Origin: an uncultured Porphyromonadaceae bacterium
GTDB taxonomy: Bacteria > Bacteroidota > Bacteroidia > Bacteroidales > Barnesiellaceae
Reading direction: 5' to 3'
NCBI GenBank assembly: GCA_900538555.1
Contig: UPYI01000011.1
Span: 1 to 64,000 of the forward strand
DNA length: 64,000 nt
The translations under genes were made by a program, and so were the position numbers. The notes beneath the pieces are model-generated. The model made no database searches. It was not told where the DNA came from and was given only the letters and a program-made list of their open reading frames with translations. Of this stretch, positions 29,101 through 38,455 are shown piece after piece; the stretch's first letter is position 1, and every line of letters starts with the position of its first letter.

Positions 29101-30143
29101 GCACGCACCGGACGCCGGATACGCTGCGTCAGATTATTGAGCACGACCGACTGCACCGAATATCGGGTATTGGAATAGATAAACAATCCCTCTCCGTCGG
29201 TACCGATCCAAAGAATATCCTGAAAGCTGTCTTTCTTCAAACAGAACACCCCGCTGTTGATACCGATCTTCTGCATCGCATACCCCTCGCCCGCCTGCTT
29301 TTCCAACAAGAAGACACCGCTCACATTAAATCCGATAAAGAAATCGTCGTGATGTTTCACAATGGACGAAATGCGGTCTTGCGAATCGAGATGCGACGAA
29401 AGATCCTGCACGAAATCGCAACGGTTCAACGAGGTATCGTAGGAGTAGAAATGTCCCTTTCCATCGATATAATTGATTGCTCCGTCGTTATAAAAGCAAT
29501 ACTGCAACGGGGTGTGGTATTGCAAGGCGCTTTTCTGCGGAATCAACGAAATATCGCCGCTCTCAGGATCGGTCAGCACATCGTAACAATGGCTGTAATC
29601 CCTCATCACCACCCACATCCGGTCGGTACCGTCGATAAAGAACGAAAGAATATCGGAAAACAGGATTCCCGAAATGTTCAGTTTCTTGAACACGCCGCTC
29701 CGCTTGTGATAATAGTAGATGCTGTTGCTCTCGGATATGATGAACAGCGTGCCGCCATTGTCCCGGTTCATGAAAAACATCTTACGGAATTCGTTGTAAT
29801 GGGTTATCTCTCCGGTGTTCCGGTCGAGTTTGTTCAGTCCGTAGTAGGTCTGTATCCAGTAAATATTATCGCCGGTACACACGATATTGTCGATCAGATT
29901 TCCCGACAGATAATCGTCCTCGTCGGGCAACGTCACGATTTCCAGCCGCTGACCGTCATACATGTTCAATCCGTCGCACGTACCGATCCACATCGTACCG
30001 CGTTCGTCCTGGCACAAAGATGTAATGGAGCTGTTCGACAAATATTCTTTGTCGGCAATCTGTTTTAAATTATAGGCATGGGCAGATTGGCAAGAAAATA
30101 CAATAAAGAGTAATAAATAGAATAGTGTGTTTGTGTTTTTCAT
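26109..30143 (-). CDS. Hybrid two-component system regulator (HTCS) of the mannan locus
   Basis: 1344 residues. A signal peptide (1-23) is followed by a periplasmic two-propeller sensor of Reg_prop repeats (about 30-680; units such as TMWIGTCDGLNMYD), a Y_Y_Y domain (about 690-765) and a membrane helix (about 770-795). Next come the histidine kinase with NIAHEFCTPLTL (phospho-His near 835), an HATPase domain (GLGLAISHNM), a receiver with VIDDEP and IISDIKMPG (phospho-Asp near 1137), and an AraC HTH (about 1240-1340, FKMKYGCTPKEYR). It spans the inner membrane, binds a glycan fragment outside and activates PUL transcription inside. It lies between the two divergent enzyme operons. Confidence 0.96.
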   Translation of the reverse strand: MKNTNTLFYLLLFIVFSCQSAHAYNLKQIADKEYLSNSSITSLCQDERGTMWIGTCDGLNMYDGQRLEIVTLPDEDDYLSGNLIDNIVCTGDNIYWIQTYYGLNKLDRNTGEITHYNEFRKMFFMNRDNGGTLFIISESNSIYYYHKRSGVFKKLNISGILFSDILSFFIDGTDRMWVVMRDYSHCYDVLTDPESGDISLIPQKSALQYHTPLQYCFYNDGAINYIDGKGHFYSYDTSLNRCDFVQDLSSHLDSQDRISSIVKHHDDFFIGFNVSGVFLLEKQAGEGYAMQKIGINSGVFCLKKDSFQDILWIGTDGEGLFIYSNTRYSVQSVVLNNLTQRIRRPVRALYLDKDRTFWVGTKGDGILKIYHYKDNVSVADCTIEQLTTDNSGLGSNAVYCFAPGSENSLWIGDEEGLNYHSYASDEIRKLDIVLGSGEKFKYIHAIYESPDRELWLASVGMGIVRARVSWRDGVPELRDIRHYTLNNGDFESNYFFTIYPDEKDEILFGNRGYGVFRFNRSTNILEPFTSAKYEKMALNNALAICTDSLRNYWVGTSFGLLKNNPGEPYTLYNVKDGFLNNTIHAILKESPTQLWLSTNQGLICFDTEREIFRSYGFSEGLSVIEFSDGAAYRDEESGTLFFGGINGFVSVRKDSGTDQLYMPPICLSKLAIFGIQQNLQEFLAQKKENEVIRLKHKQNIFSVSFSAIDYLNGNNYSYYYKIEEGGNHWVNNGTNNTISFTNMPSGDYTVRIKYKNGVFGQESPVHTIRIEIAQPWYLSGWAYGAYTAVFLAVVLLFIRSYRLRNKRKKQEMLHEIEKQHQKNVFESKLRFFTNIAHEFCTPLTLIYGPCSRILSLQGLNSFVADYVRMIQVNAERLNNLIHELIEFRRIETGNRELHIEELDISGTIRGIVENFAEAAKSKEITIMDNIPDHIRWNTDKGFLNTIVINLVSNAFKYAPAGKRIRVEVALRDGSLVIEVANEGSTIKEKDFKHIFNRYTILDNFEKQDERNVSRNGLGLAISHNMATLLNGNIEVANLPENWVLFTVTLPRLEVTVSEGTVKNYSEYIPNIETRSVITLPKYEYNKMRPTMLVIDDEPEMLRFIGDLFMNEFNIVPLQDPARLEQVLDEVYPNIIISDIKMPGTNGIEITQRIKSMKETAHIPIVIVSGMQEEDQQIAALSAGAEMYISKPFNPEYLRISVFQIIERQEILKSYFSSAISSFEKSEGKLTHKESKKFLQSVLKIINDHITDKDLSPRFIADQLAISPRSLYRKLEDIGEESPTNMIKEFRLHMAKDLLVSSKKTIDEIVFESGFSNKVTFFKAFKMKYGCTPKEYRNKQLDEIK

Positions 30144-30453
30144 ATCTATACTATATTATATTTACGCTACGAAATTAGATAAAAAAGCGATAGGTGATTC
30201 ATTGCCGCCGAAGATTAACAGTAAACCTCTGCGACATTTCGGTTAATTTCCCTGACAAAGCGAAATATAGCCCGTTTGCCATGATTCCGGTATTGAAATC
30301 TTATTGTATTTTCGTCATCGGATTTAATTTGTAATAAAAACGATGTATCATGAGAACACGAATTCTACGTGCTTTCGGCTCTGTCGTTATGTCTTTTTAG
30401 CAACCATATTATTTACATGAAAAACTAACAAAATCTTTTGATCTTGAAATGTA
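30144..30453. other. Divergent promoter region between HTCS and GH92 operon
   Basis: 310 bases, AT-rich, without a coding pattern. It must contain the promoters of the HTCS (minus) and of the GH92 operon (plus). I see only imperfect -7 matches (for example TATTTTCG near 30310 and TAATTTCG near 30170 on the minus strand), which fits activator-dependent promoters. I could not identify an HTCS operator by eye. Confidence 0.5.
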
Positions 30454-32739
30454 ATGAAAACGAATTTTATTCATAAGCTATTCCTTGTGAGTGCGATCTT
30501 CTCGGGCAGCGCGGCTTCGGCAATAGACAACCCGGTAGACTATGTCAATACTCTCGTCGGCTCACAATCAAAATTCGAATTATCTACGGGAAATACCTAT
30601 CCGGCTATCGCTATGCCTTGGGGTATGAATTTCTGGACTCCGCAAACAGGCGGAATGGGCGACGGCTGGACATATACATACAATGCCGACAAAATTCGCG
30701 GCTTCAAACAGACGCATCAACCCAGCCCCTGGATGAACGACTACGGACAATTCTCCATCATGCCCGTCTGCGGCGATCTGGTTTTCGATCAGGACAAACG
30801 GGCAAGCTGGTTCTCGCACAAGGCGGAAGTGGCAAAACCCTATTATTACAAGGTGTACCTCGCCGATCACGACCTGACAACGGAGATCACCCCGACAGAA
30901 CGTGCCGCCATGTTCCGCTTCACCTTCCCCGAAGAAAAGAATTCGTATGTGATCGTCGATGCATTCGACCGCGGTTCGTATGTGAAAATCATACCCGAGG
31001 AGAACAAAATCGTCGGCTACTCGACTAAAAATTCGGGAGGTGTTCCGCAAAACTTCAAAAACTATTTCGTCATCGTATTCGACAAGCCGTTCACCTTTAC
31101 GGCGGTGGCTCTCGACAACAACATCAAAACCGATCTGACCGAGATCAACGGCAACCACGCCGGCGGAATCATCGGGTTCTCCACCCGCAAAGGCGAGACG
31201 GTACACGCCAAAGTAGCCTCATCGTTCATCAGCCCGGAACAGGCGGAACTGAACTTGAAAGAACTGGGCGGCCACTCGTTCGACACACTGGTAGCACAAG
31301 GCAAATCGGTATGGAACAAGGCTCTGAGCCGAATCGAAGTGACCGACAACAACATCGACAACCTGCGCACATTCTACTCGTGCTTCTACCGTTCGATACT
31401 TTTCCCCCGCGCCTTCTACGAAATCGACGCAAACGGCAAAGTGATGCATTACAGCCCGTACAACGGACAAGTATTGCCGGGCTATATGTTCGCCGATACC
31501 GGATTCTGGGATACGTTCCGCAGCTTGTTCCCCTTCCTGAACTTAGTATACCCGTCGATCAACGAAAAGATGCAGGAAGGTCTGATAAACGCCTACAAGG
31601 AGAGCGGATTCCTGCCCGAATGGTCGAGCCCCGGACACCGCGACTGCATGGTAGGCAACAACTCGGCATCCGTCGTAGCAGACGCATACATCAAAGGATT
31701 GCGCGGATACGACATCGAAGTTCTTTGGGACGCCCTGAAACACGGAGCGAACGACTATCTGCGCGGATCGGCTTCGGGTCGTCTGGGATTCGAACACTAC
31801 AACCGTCTGGGATATGTTCCCAACAACGTCGGTATAGGACAGAACGTAGCACGTACATTGGAATATGCCTACAACGACTGGACGATCTATACGCTGGGTA
31901 AAAAACTGGGTAAACCCGAAGAGGAGATCGCCATATACGGACAACGCGCCATGAACTACCGGAACGTGTACGACCCGGAACACAAACTGATGGTAGGACG
32001 CGACGACAAAGGAACATTCAATCCCCGCTTCGAAGCAACGGATTGGAGCGGCGACTTCTGCGAAGGAAACAGCTGGCATTGGAGTTTCTGCGTGTTCCAC
32101 GATCCGCAGGGATTGATCGACCTGATGGGCGGCCGCAAAGAGTTCAACCACATGATGGACTCCGTATTCGTCATGCCCGGCCACCTCGGCATCAAGAGCC
32201 GCGGTATCATTCACGAAATGCGCGAAATGCAGGTAATGAATATGGGACAATATGCACACGGCAACCAACCGATACAGCACATGATCTATCTGTACAACTA
32301 TTCCGGCGAACCGTGGAAAGCGCAGTATCATGTTCGCAATATCATGCAAAAGCTCTATTCCGCCACTCCCGACGGCTATTGCGGCGACGAGGATAACGGA
32401 CAGACCTCGGCATGGTATGTATTCTCCGCCCTCGGGTTCTATCCCGTATGCCCCGGAAGCGACCAGTACGTCCTCGGATCGCCGCTGTTCGACCAAGTGT
32501 GCCTGCACCTCGAAAACGGCAAGGATATCACGATACAAGCTATCGACAATACGCCCTCGAACTGCTATGTGAAAGAACTGCGGGCTGACGGCAAGAAAGT
32601 CGAGAACACCTATCTGACACACGACCGGCTAATGAAAGGCGTCGATCTGCAATTCAAGATGAGCGATACGCCGAATACGAAACGCGGTGTAAAACAAAAA
32701 TACGCTCCGTATTCATTTTCGCTTTGCAAAGACAAATAA
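30454..32739 (+). CDS. GH92 alpha-1,2-mannosidase
   Basis: 761 residues with a cleavable signal peptide (about 1-23), so probably periplasmic. The GH92 signatures are present: NYVNTL-like start (VDYVNTLVGSQS), the acid Glu in FCEGNSWHWSF, the His-Glu pair in RGIIHEMREM, HGNQPIQHM and the base motif GDEDNGQ. In the characterised B. thetaiotaomicron enzyme Bt3990, as I remember it, the equivalent His-Glu pair holds the +1 sugar in alpha-1,2-mannosidases, so that specificity is predicted; a mannose-6-phosphate-uncapping type would differ there. It is calcium-dependent by family. It opens the plus-strand operon GH92-EEP-GH76-GH125. Confidence 0.95.
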   Translation: MKTNFIHKLFLVSAIFSGSAASAIDNPVDYVNTLVGSQSKFELSTGNTYPAIAMPWGMNFWTPQTGGMGDGWTYTYNADKIRGFKQTHQPSPWMNDYGQFSIMPVCGDLVFDQDKRASWFSHKAEVAKPYYYKVYLADHDLTTEITPTERAAMFRFTFPEEKNSYVIVDAFDRGSYVKIIPEENKIVGYSTKNSGGVPQNFKNYFVIVFDKPFTFTAVALDNNIKTDLTEINGNHAGGIIGFSTRKGETVHAKVASSFISPEQAELNLKELGGHSFDTLVAQGKSVWNKALSRIEVTDNNIDNLRTFYSCFYRSILFPRAFYEIDANGKVMHYSPYNGQVLPGYMFADTGFWDTFRSLFPFLNLVYPSINEKMQEGLINAYKESGFLPEWSSPGHRDCMVGNNSASVVADAYIKGLRGYDIEVLWDALKHGANDYLRGSASGRLGFEHYNRLGYVPNNVGIGQNVARTLEYAYNDWTIYTLGKKLGKPEEEIAIYGQRAMNYRNVYDPEHKLMVGRDDKGTFNPRFEATDWSGDFCEGNSWHWSFCVFHDPQGLIDLMGGRKEFNHMMDSVFVMPGHLGIKSRGIIHEMREMQVMNMGQYAHGNQPIQHMIYLYNYSGEPWKAQYHVRNIMQKLYSATPDGYCGDEDNGQTSAWYVFSALGFYPVCPGSDQYVLGSPLFDQVCLHLENGKDITIQAIDNTPSNCYVKELRADGKKVENTYLTHDRLMKGVDLQFKMSDTPNTKRGVKQKYAPYSFSLCKDK

Positions 32740-32788
32740 TAATGTGTAATTTTAGGCATTGAAAATGTCAAAACAAGTTTACAGGAAA

Positions 32789-33733
32789 ATGAAGTGCACA
32801 CATTTCTATATTCTGGCACTGGTTATCGCCTGCCTCGCCGGATGCCGGGGACAAGAACCGACTTCGTTCACAGTCGCTTCGTACAATCTGCGGAATGCCA
32901 ACAGCCATGACGCCTCGCGCGGCGACGGCTGGGACCGGCGTTATCCGATGATCGCCGATATGGCAAGATTCCACGAATTCGATATTTTCGGCACACAGGA
33001 GTGCTTCAAACACCAACTGAACGATTTGAAAAACGCCCTGCCCGAATACGACTATATCGGCGTAGGCCGTGACGACGGGAAAGAAGCCGGAGAACATTCG
33101 GCAATCTTCTACCGCACCGACCGGTTCGACGTGATCGAAAGCGGCGACTTCTGGCTGTCGGAAACACCCGAAAAGCCCGGCAGCAAAGGCTGGGATGCCG
33201 TATTGCCGCGCATCTGCACATGGGGACATTTCAAATACAAGGAAACCGGATTCGAGTTCCTGTTCTTCAACCTGCATATGGACCACATCGGTGTCCGCGC
33301 CCGCGTGGAAAGCGCCCTGCTGGTACAGGAGAAAATGCGCGAACTGGGCAAAGGTCTTCCTGCGATCCTCACCGGTGACTTCAATGTAGACCAGACCCAC
33401 TCGTCGTACGATGCGCTGGTAAGTCAGGGCGTACTCTGCGATGCGTTCGAGAAAGCCGAATTCCGCTATGCGCCGAACGGCACATTCAACAACTTCGAGA
33501 CCCAGAACTTCACCACCAGCCGCATCGACCATGTGTTCGTATCGCCCGTATTCACCGTAAAAAAATACGGTGTGCTGACCGATTCCTACCGCACGGAAGA
33601 GAATACGTCACGGGATGCCGACGTTCGCGACTGCCCGAAAGAGATCGAAGTAAAAACGTATCGTGCCCGCGTACCGTCCGACCACTTCCCCGTGAAAGTA
33701 ACACTGGAATACAACCCGCAACAAAGCAAATAA
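32789..33733 (+). CDS. Endonuclease/exonuclease/phosphatase-family lipoprotein of the mannan locus
   Basis: 314 residues from ATG 32789, which places the signal peptide correctly; earlier in-frame starts (32759, 32765) are less likely. The lipobox is CLAGC. The EEP fold shows VASYNLRNAN (metal Asn), FGTQECF (metal Glu), FNLHMDHIG, LTGDFNVD and the C-terminal SDHFPVKVTL (catalytic His). Members are Mg-dependent phosphodiesterases or phosphatases. In a yeast-mannan locus the obvious job is removing phosphate or mannosyl-phosphate decorations, but that is inference from context. Gaps to its neighbours are 49 and 27 bases. Confidence 0.88.
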   Translation: MKCTHFYILALVIACLAGCRGQEPTSFTVASYNLRNANSHDASRGDGWDRRYPMIADMARFHEFDIFGTQECFKHQLNDLKNALPEYDYIGVGRDDGKEAGEHSAIFYRTDRFDVIESGDFWLSETPEKPGSKGWDAVLPRICTWGHFKYKETGFEFLFFNLHMDHIGVRARVESALLVQEKMRELGKGLPAILTGDFNVDQTHSSYDALVSQGVLCDAFEKAEFRYAPNGTFNNFETQNFTTSRIDHVFVSPVFTVKKYGVLTDSYRTEENTSRDADVRDCPKEIEVKTYRARVPSDHFPVKVTLEYNPQQSK

Positions 33734-33760
33734 AACAAGATTATCAAATCGGATCATATC

Positions 33761-34918
33761 ATGAAAAAGTCTTGTTTAATAGCCTTGGTATGCCTTGTCG
33801 CATTCGGTGCTTCGGCAAAAAAACTACAAGGCTCTATCGCCACCGCCGATACGGTATTGTATCGCATATTGGAACTATACACAACCCCCGACGGATTGCT
33901 GACCGAGACATATCCGGTGAATCCCGACCAGAAGATCACCTACCTCGCCATGGGGCAGGAATCGCTCGGCGCACTGAAATCATCGTTCGTCTGGCCCTAT
34001 TCCGGCATGTTCTCGGGGTGCGTGGCTCTCTATCGGCAAACCGGCGACCGGAAATACCGCAAGTTGCTGGAAAAACAGATCCTGCCCGGGCTCGAACAAT
34101 ATTGGGATGCCGGACGCGATCCGCATTGCTACCAGTCGTATCCCGTAAAATACGGACAATACGACCGTTATTACGACGACAACGTATGGATCGCCCTCGA
34201 CTACTGCGACCTGTACAGCCTCACCCGTAAAACAGTCTATCTGGACAAAGCGAAACAACTGCACGACTATATTTACAGCGGCTGGACCGACGAATTGGGA
34301 GGCGGCATCTTCTGGTGCGAACAGCATCGGGGATCGAAACACTCCTGCTCCAACGCCCCAGCCACCGTATTGTGCGCGAAACTCTACCAAGTGACCGGCG
34401 ACGAACGCTACCTGAAACAGGCGATCGACACCTACGCATGGACCCGGACAAATCTGTGCGACCCTGCCGACGGTCTGTATTGGGATAACATCCGCCTCGA
34501 CGGCAGTGTGGAGAAAACGAAGTATTCCTACAACAGCGGACAAATGATACAAGCCGGCGCATTGCTCTACCGGATTACCGGCGAACAGCACTACCTCGAA
34601 GAGGCACAGCGCACGGCTGAATCTGCCGACCGTTTCTTCCGGACAGCGACCGACAAAACCGACCCGTCGATGCGTGTCCATCGCGATATGTCGTGGTTCA
34701 ATGTCATCCTGTTCCGCGGATTGAAAGCGTTGAGCGAGATCGACGGCAATACCGCATACGTCGATGCCATGGCCCGGAATGTACGGAATGCATGGGATCA
34801 TTATCGCGATGAAAACGGGCTATTGGGGCGCGACTGGTCGGGACACCAGATCGAACCATACAAATGGTTGCTCGACAATGCGTGTCTGATCGAAATATTC
34901 GCAGAAATCAAACACTAA
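33761..34918 (+). CDS. GH76 alpha-1,6-mannanase, periplasmic
   Basis: 385 residues. A simple signal peptide (1-19, ending GASA) without lipobox suggests the periplasm. The GH76 catalytic pair is in YYDDNVWIAL (about residue 130), with GGGIFWCEQH and YSYNSGQMIQAGALLYRITG as further family blocks. It should cut imported alpha-1,6-manno-oligosaccharides into short pieces, complementing the surface GH76 at 21088-22524. It lies 27 bases after the EEP gene and 18 before GH125. Confidence 0.92.
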   Translation: MKKSCLIALVCLVAFGASAKKLQGSIATADTVLYRILELYTTPDGLLTETYPVNPDQKITYLAMGQESLGALKSSFVWPYSGMFSGCVALYRQTGDRKYRKLLEKQILPGLEQYWDAGRDPHCYQSYPVKYGQYDRYYDDNVWIALDYCDLYSLTRKTVYLDKAKQLHDYIYSGWTDELGGGIFWCEQHRGSKHSCSNAPATVLCAKLYQVTGDERYLKQAIDTYAWTRTNLCDPADGLYWDNIRLDGSVEKTKYSYNSGQMIQAGALLYRITGEQHYLEEAQRTAESADRFFRTATDKTDPSMRVHRDMSWFNVILFRGLKALSEIDGNTAYVDAMARNVRNAWDHYRDENGLLGRDWSGHQIEPYKWLLDNACLIEIFAEIKH

Positions 34919-34936
34919 CTTATCACTACTACTAAT

Positions 34937-36379
34937 ATGAAAACAATCACTAAAATAGCCTGTGTAGGACTGGCTTTTGCCGGATGCGGCATGCCGATGC
35001 AAGCGGCAATGGCATACGATACCACTATCGAAGCCGACAACACCCGCATAGCATGCTACAAAAGCAACCGACCCGAAAACCGGCTGTTCGTATCGAAAGC
35101 CGTAGAGCAACAGATCGAACGCGTCAAGAAAGTGCTTACCAATAAAAGACTGGCGTGGATGTTCGAAAACTGTTTCCCCAACACGCTCGATACGACCGTT
35201 CATTTCGACGGCGACAGCGACACGTTTGTCTATACCGGCGATATCCACGCCATGTGGCTTCGGGACTCCGGCGCACAAGTATGGCCCTATGTACAATTCG
35301 CCAATAAAGACCCGGAACTGAAAAAAATGCTGGCAGGTGTGATTCTGCGTCAGTTCAAGTGCATCAACATCGACCCGTTTGCCAATGCGTTCAACATGAC
35401 GGCTACCGGCGGCGAATGGATGAGCGACATCACCGACATGAAACCCGAACTGCACGAACGCAAATGGGAAATCGACTCGCTGTGCTATCCGATACGCCTC
35501 GCCTACCATTATTGGAAAGTTACCGGCGACACCAGCGTATTCTCCGATGAATGGCTCGCTGCGATCACCAATATCCTCAACACGTTTAAAGACCAGCAAC
35601 GCAAAGAGGGTAACGGATCGTACCACTTCCAACGGAAAACCGAACGTGCGCTCGACACGATGACCAACAACGGACTGGGCAATCCGGTAAAACCGGTAGG
35701 ACTTATCGCTTCGGCATTCCGTCCTTCGGACGATGCCACGACGTTCCAATTCCTGATTCCGTCCAACTTCTTCGCCGTATCGTCGCTGCGCAAATCGGCA
35801 GAGATATTGAAGAAAGTGAACAAGAACAAGAAACTGGCAAACGAATGCCTGAAACTCGCCGACGAAGTGGAAGCGGCTTTGAAACAGTATGCCGTTTACA
35901 ATCACCCGAAATACGGACCGATCTACGCATTCGAAGTAGACGGATTCGGCAACCAGCTGCTGATGGACGATGCCAATGTCCCCAGCCTGATAGCCATGCC
36001 TTACTTGGGCGACGTAAAAGTAAACGACCCGATCTACCAAAACACCCGAAAATTCGTTTGGAGCGAAGATAACCCCTATTTCTTCAAAGGAACGGCAGGC
36101 GAAGGCATCGGCGGACCGCACATCGGCTACGACATGATCTGGCCCATGAGCATCATGATGAAAGCATTCACCAGCACCGACGATCAGGAAATCAAATCCT
36201 GCATCCGCATGCTGATGGATACCGATGCCGGTACGGGATTCATGCACGAATCGTTCCACAAGAACGACCCGAAAAATTTCACCCGGGCATGGTTCGCATG
36301 GCAAAACACCCTGTTCGGTGAACTGATTCTGAAATTAGTGGACGAAGGAAAAACCGACTTACTGAACAGCATACAATAA
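34937..36379 (+). CDS. GH125 exo-alpha-1,6-mannosidase
   Basis: 480 residues, with an N-terminal signal sequence (cleavage near residue 27, or lipidation at FAGC). GH125 is recognised by IHAMWLRDSGAQVWPY (about residue 100), CINIDPFANAFN and the C-terminal GTGFMHESFHKNDP with the catalytic Glu region. The family releases mannose from alpha-1,6-linked ends and so finishes the backbone made available by GH92 and GH76. It is the last gene of the operon; a strong terminator follows 20 bases later. Confidence 0.94.
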   Translation: MKTITKIACVGLAFAGCGMPMQAAMAYDTTIEADNTRIACYKSNRPENRLFVSKAVEQQIERVKKVLTNKRLAWMFENCFPNTLDTTVHFDGDSDTFVYTGDIHAMWLRDSGAQVWPYVQFANKDPELKKMLAGVILRQFKCINIDPFANAFNMTATGGEWMSDITDMKPELHERKWEIDSLCYPIRLAYHYWKVTGDTSVFSDEWLAAITNILNTFKDQQRKEGNGSYHFQRKTERALDTMTNNGLGNPVKPVGLIASAFRPSDDATTFQFLIPSNFFAVSSLRKSAEILKKVNKNKKLANECLKLADEVEAALKQYAVYNHPKYGPIYAFEVDGFGNQLLMDDANVPSLIAMPYLGDVKVNDPIYQNTRKFVWSEDNPYFFKGTAGEGIGGPHIGYDMIWPMSIMMKAFTSTDDQEIKSCIRMLMDTDAGTGFMHESFHKNDPKNFTRAWFAWQNTLFGELILKLVDEGKTDLLNSIQ

Positions 36380-36398
36380 GAATTCATCTTACCGTCAC

Positions 36399-36443
36399 AA
36401 AACGCTCCCGAACGGCATCCCATCGTTCGGGAGCGTTTCTTTT
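36399..36443 (+). terminator. Terminator of the GH92-EEP-GH76-GH125 operon
   Basis: AAACGCTCCCGAACG pairs with CGTTCGGGAGCGTTT around a 9-nt loop and runs into CTTTT. The stem of 15 bp directly follows the GH125 gene and marks the right edge of the PUL. Confidence 0.9.
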
Positions 36444-36622
36444 ACAGCCGGAATGCCCCGCACCCATCGCCTTGACAGAAAAAGCCGGAACGAAACAACT
36501 GCCGGTCGAGACAGTCGCAACACACGTCAAACAATTAAAAATTTTTCATTTACCGTAAAAATAAATTACCATATTTAGCAAAAAGCTCTATTTTTGTAAT
36601 CAAAACCCGATATACACATCAC

Positions 36623-38317
36623 ATGTTTATGCTAAGATGGTCTCGCTTCATAACAATAGTTGCCGTGCTATTCCTTTTTGTTCAGGGTCGGGCATCATCG
36701 AACGAAGCCACGGATTACAGCCGCGTCGTCAGTCTGTACAGGAACCTATCGGTTAAGGAACTTGCGGAACGCGGTTATGCCGAACAAGAAGACAAAAGCC
36801 TGTCGATGGCATTTTATCAACTGGCTATATCGAAATACTCCGAAGCCCTGCCCGAAACCGAGAAATATTTCTCTGCCATCGCCATGAACAATCTGGCTTA
36901 CATCTACCTCTCTGTCTATCAGAATCCGGAACAAGCCTACCCCTGGTTAGTCAAAGCGGTCGAAATATCGGAACGCAACCGGTTCGAAACCATCCTGCCC
37001 GGCATGTACGACAACATCGCCAAAATATACGACGACTATGGCGATGCGGCAACAGCGATAACGATGTACCGCAGGGCTTTCCGGCTGACACTGCTGCCGG
37101 ACGAGAAAGAAGAGGAAATGAGATACGTCATGATGCTGATGACATTCAACGATCTTGTCCCCACAGCTCTGCACCGGGAAATGCTCGACAGCATCACCGG
37201 CGAACTGGAAGAGCTCGAACGCCAGCAAATACCGGATATTCCCATGTCGAAATATTCCAAAATGTTATGCCGGGGAATCATGCAGATGCAACAAAAAGAG
37301 TTCGGGGCAGCCGTCGCTGCGCTGAGTACAGCCTCCGATCTGATCGACAGCAAGGTAGACCGTTCCAGATATATCATCTCTCACAATCTGATGCTGGCTG
37401 TCGCTTTCCGTAAGGCGGGCGACCTGAACAGCTCGATGGAATGCCTGCGACAAGCCGAAAATACGGCGTTGGAATCGTCGCTTGCCGACCTCCTGCCCAA
37501 AGTGTACCGGAATATGGCAGAGGTATATTCGCTCGGCGGACAAACGCAAACCGCCGACAAATACCGGTTCAAGACTATGCAGGTAAGAGATTCGCTCTAC
37601 GACATCGGCGGATTCGGCAGAATCAAGAACCTCGAAACCTCATCGGCGATCGACTCGCTCAACCGTGAAATACACGAAGCCGACATAAGACAACAGAAAC
37701 GCCTGAACATCATATACCTGCTGATTGCCGGTATCGGTATCGCCGCCGTCATGCTGATCCTCATCGTGAACCGGAACCGACGGCTGGCGGCAAGCAACCG
37801 GGCTTTGGTGGAAAAGACAAAGGATGCCCTCCGAAATCAGGAAATGGAAAGCAGACTGCGGCACGATTATGAGAAACAGATCGCAGCATACAAACAGCAA
37901 CTCGAAGCATCGAAAGAGAGCGATTGCGGAAACAAGACCCGGTCGATCCCTCTCGGCGAAAACGAAATCCTGCAAGTGGTAGCGGCTATCAAAAATATCA
38001 TGGAGAACAGCGATGCCATATTCTCTCCTAATTTTTCTCTGGAACAACTGGCTGAAATGACCGGAACAAACCCCAAATACCTGTCGGGCATCATCAACGA
38101 CATGTTTCACAAAAACCTGAACCAACTGTTGGCGGAAGCCAGAATCCACGAGGCTTGCCGCAGATTGACCGACAAAGCGACTTTCGGAGGGTTCACGATC
38201 GACTCGATCGCCGAAAGCGTCGGCTACAAATCACGCACGCATTTCAGCTCGGTATTCAAAAAAATCACCGGTGTCACACCCGCCAAATACACGTCGATAA
38301 CATCCGAAAAGGATTAA
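36623..38317 (+). CDS. Membrane-bound TPR protein with C-terminal AraC-type HTH
   Basis: 564 residues. A signal peptide or N-terminal membrane segment (about 5-25) is followed by TPR-like helices (about 40-350; units around AMNNLAYIYLS and MYDNIAKIYDDYGDAATAITMYRRAF). Then come a membrane helix (about 360-383), a short coiled coil with basic residues and an AraC HTH (about 470-560, SLEQLAEMTGTNPKYLSGIIN and YKSRTHFSSVFKKITGVTP). This is a Bacteroidales one-piece membrane regulator in which an outside TPR sensor and an inside DNA-binding domain are joined. There is no kinase. A TATTTTTG box at 36589-36596 may be its -7 element. An ATG two codons in (36629) is also possible. Its target may be the next gene. 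Confidence 0.85.
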   Translation: MFMLRWSRFITIVAVLFLFVQGRASSNEATDYSRVVSLYRNLSVKELAERGYAEQEDKSLSMAFYQLAISKYSEALPETEKYFSAIAMNNLAYIYLSVYQNPEQAYPWLVKAVEISERNRFETILPGMYDNIAKIYDDYGDAATAITMYRRAFRLTLLPDEKEEEMRYVMMLMTFNDLVPTALHREMLDSITGELEELERQQIPDIPMSKYSKMLCRGIMQMQQKEFGAAVAALSTASDLIDSKVDRSRYIISHNLMLAVAFRKAGDLNSSMECLRQAENTALESSLADLLPKVYRNMAEVYSLGGQTQTADKYRFKTMQVRDSLYDIGGFGRIKNLETSSAIDSLNREIHEADIRQQKRLNIIYLLIAGIGIAAVMLILIVNRNRRLAASNRALVEKTKDALRNQEMESRLRHDYEKQIAAYKQQLEASKESDCGNKTRSIPLGENEILQVVAAIKNIMENSDAIFSPNFSLEQLAEMTGTNPKYLSGIINDMFHKNLNQLLAEARIHEACRRLTDKATFGGFTIDSIAESVGYKSRTHFSSVFKKITGVTPAKYTSITSEKD

Positions 38318-38346
38318 ACCCACCCCAAAAACAATCATATTGTTAT

Positions 38347-38383
38347 AAAATTTGTCTGAAATCGTCATTTCAGACAAATTTTC
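38347..38383 (+). terminator. Terminator of the TPR-AraC gene
   Basis: AAAATTTGTCTGAAAT pairs with ATTTCAGACAAATTTT around a 4-nt loop. It lies 30 bases after the stop codon. Confidence 0.85.
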
Positions 38384-38417
38384 CATAAATTATATTTCAA
38401 TCTGAAAACCGAAAGAA

Positions 38418-38425
38418 TATCTTTA
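38418..38425 (+). promoter_or_regulatory. Likely -7 box for the beta-helix surface protein gene
   Basis: TATCTTTA differs from TAnnTTTG only in the last base and lies 30 bases before the ATG at 38456. Confidence 0.45.
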
Positions 38426-38455
38426 CGAAACAATTAACCACAAAAAACAATGCAT

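Noticed and set aside
30454..32739. GH92 as a mannose-6-phosphate-uncapping enzyme
   Set aside because: The His-Glu pair in RGIIHEM is kept, which points to ordinary alpha-1,2-mannosidase; the uncapping type has other residues there.
32759..32788. Earlier TTG/ATG starts for the EEP lipoprotein
   Set aside because: They add basic residues before a well-formed lipoprotein signal peptide that begins at 32789.
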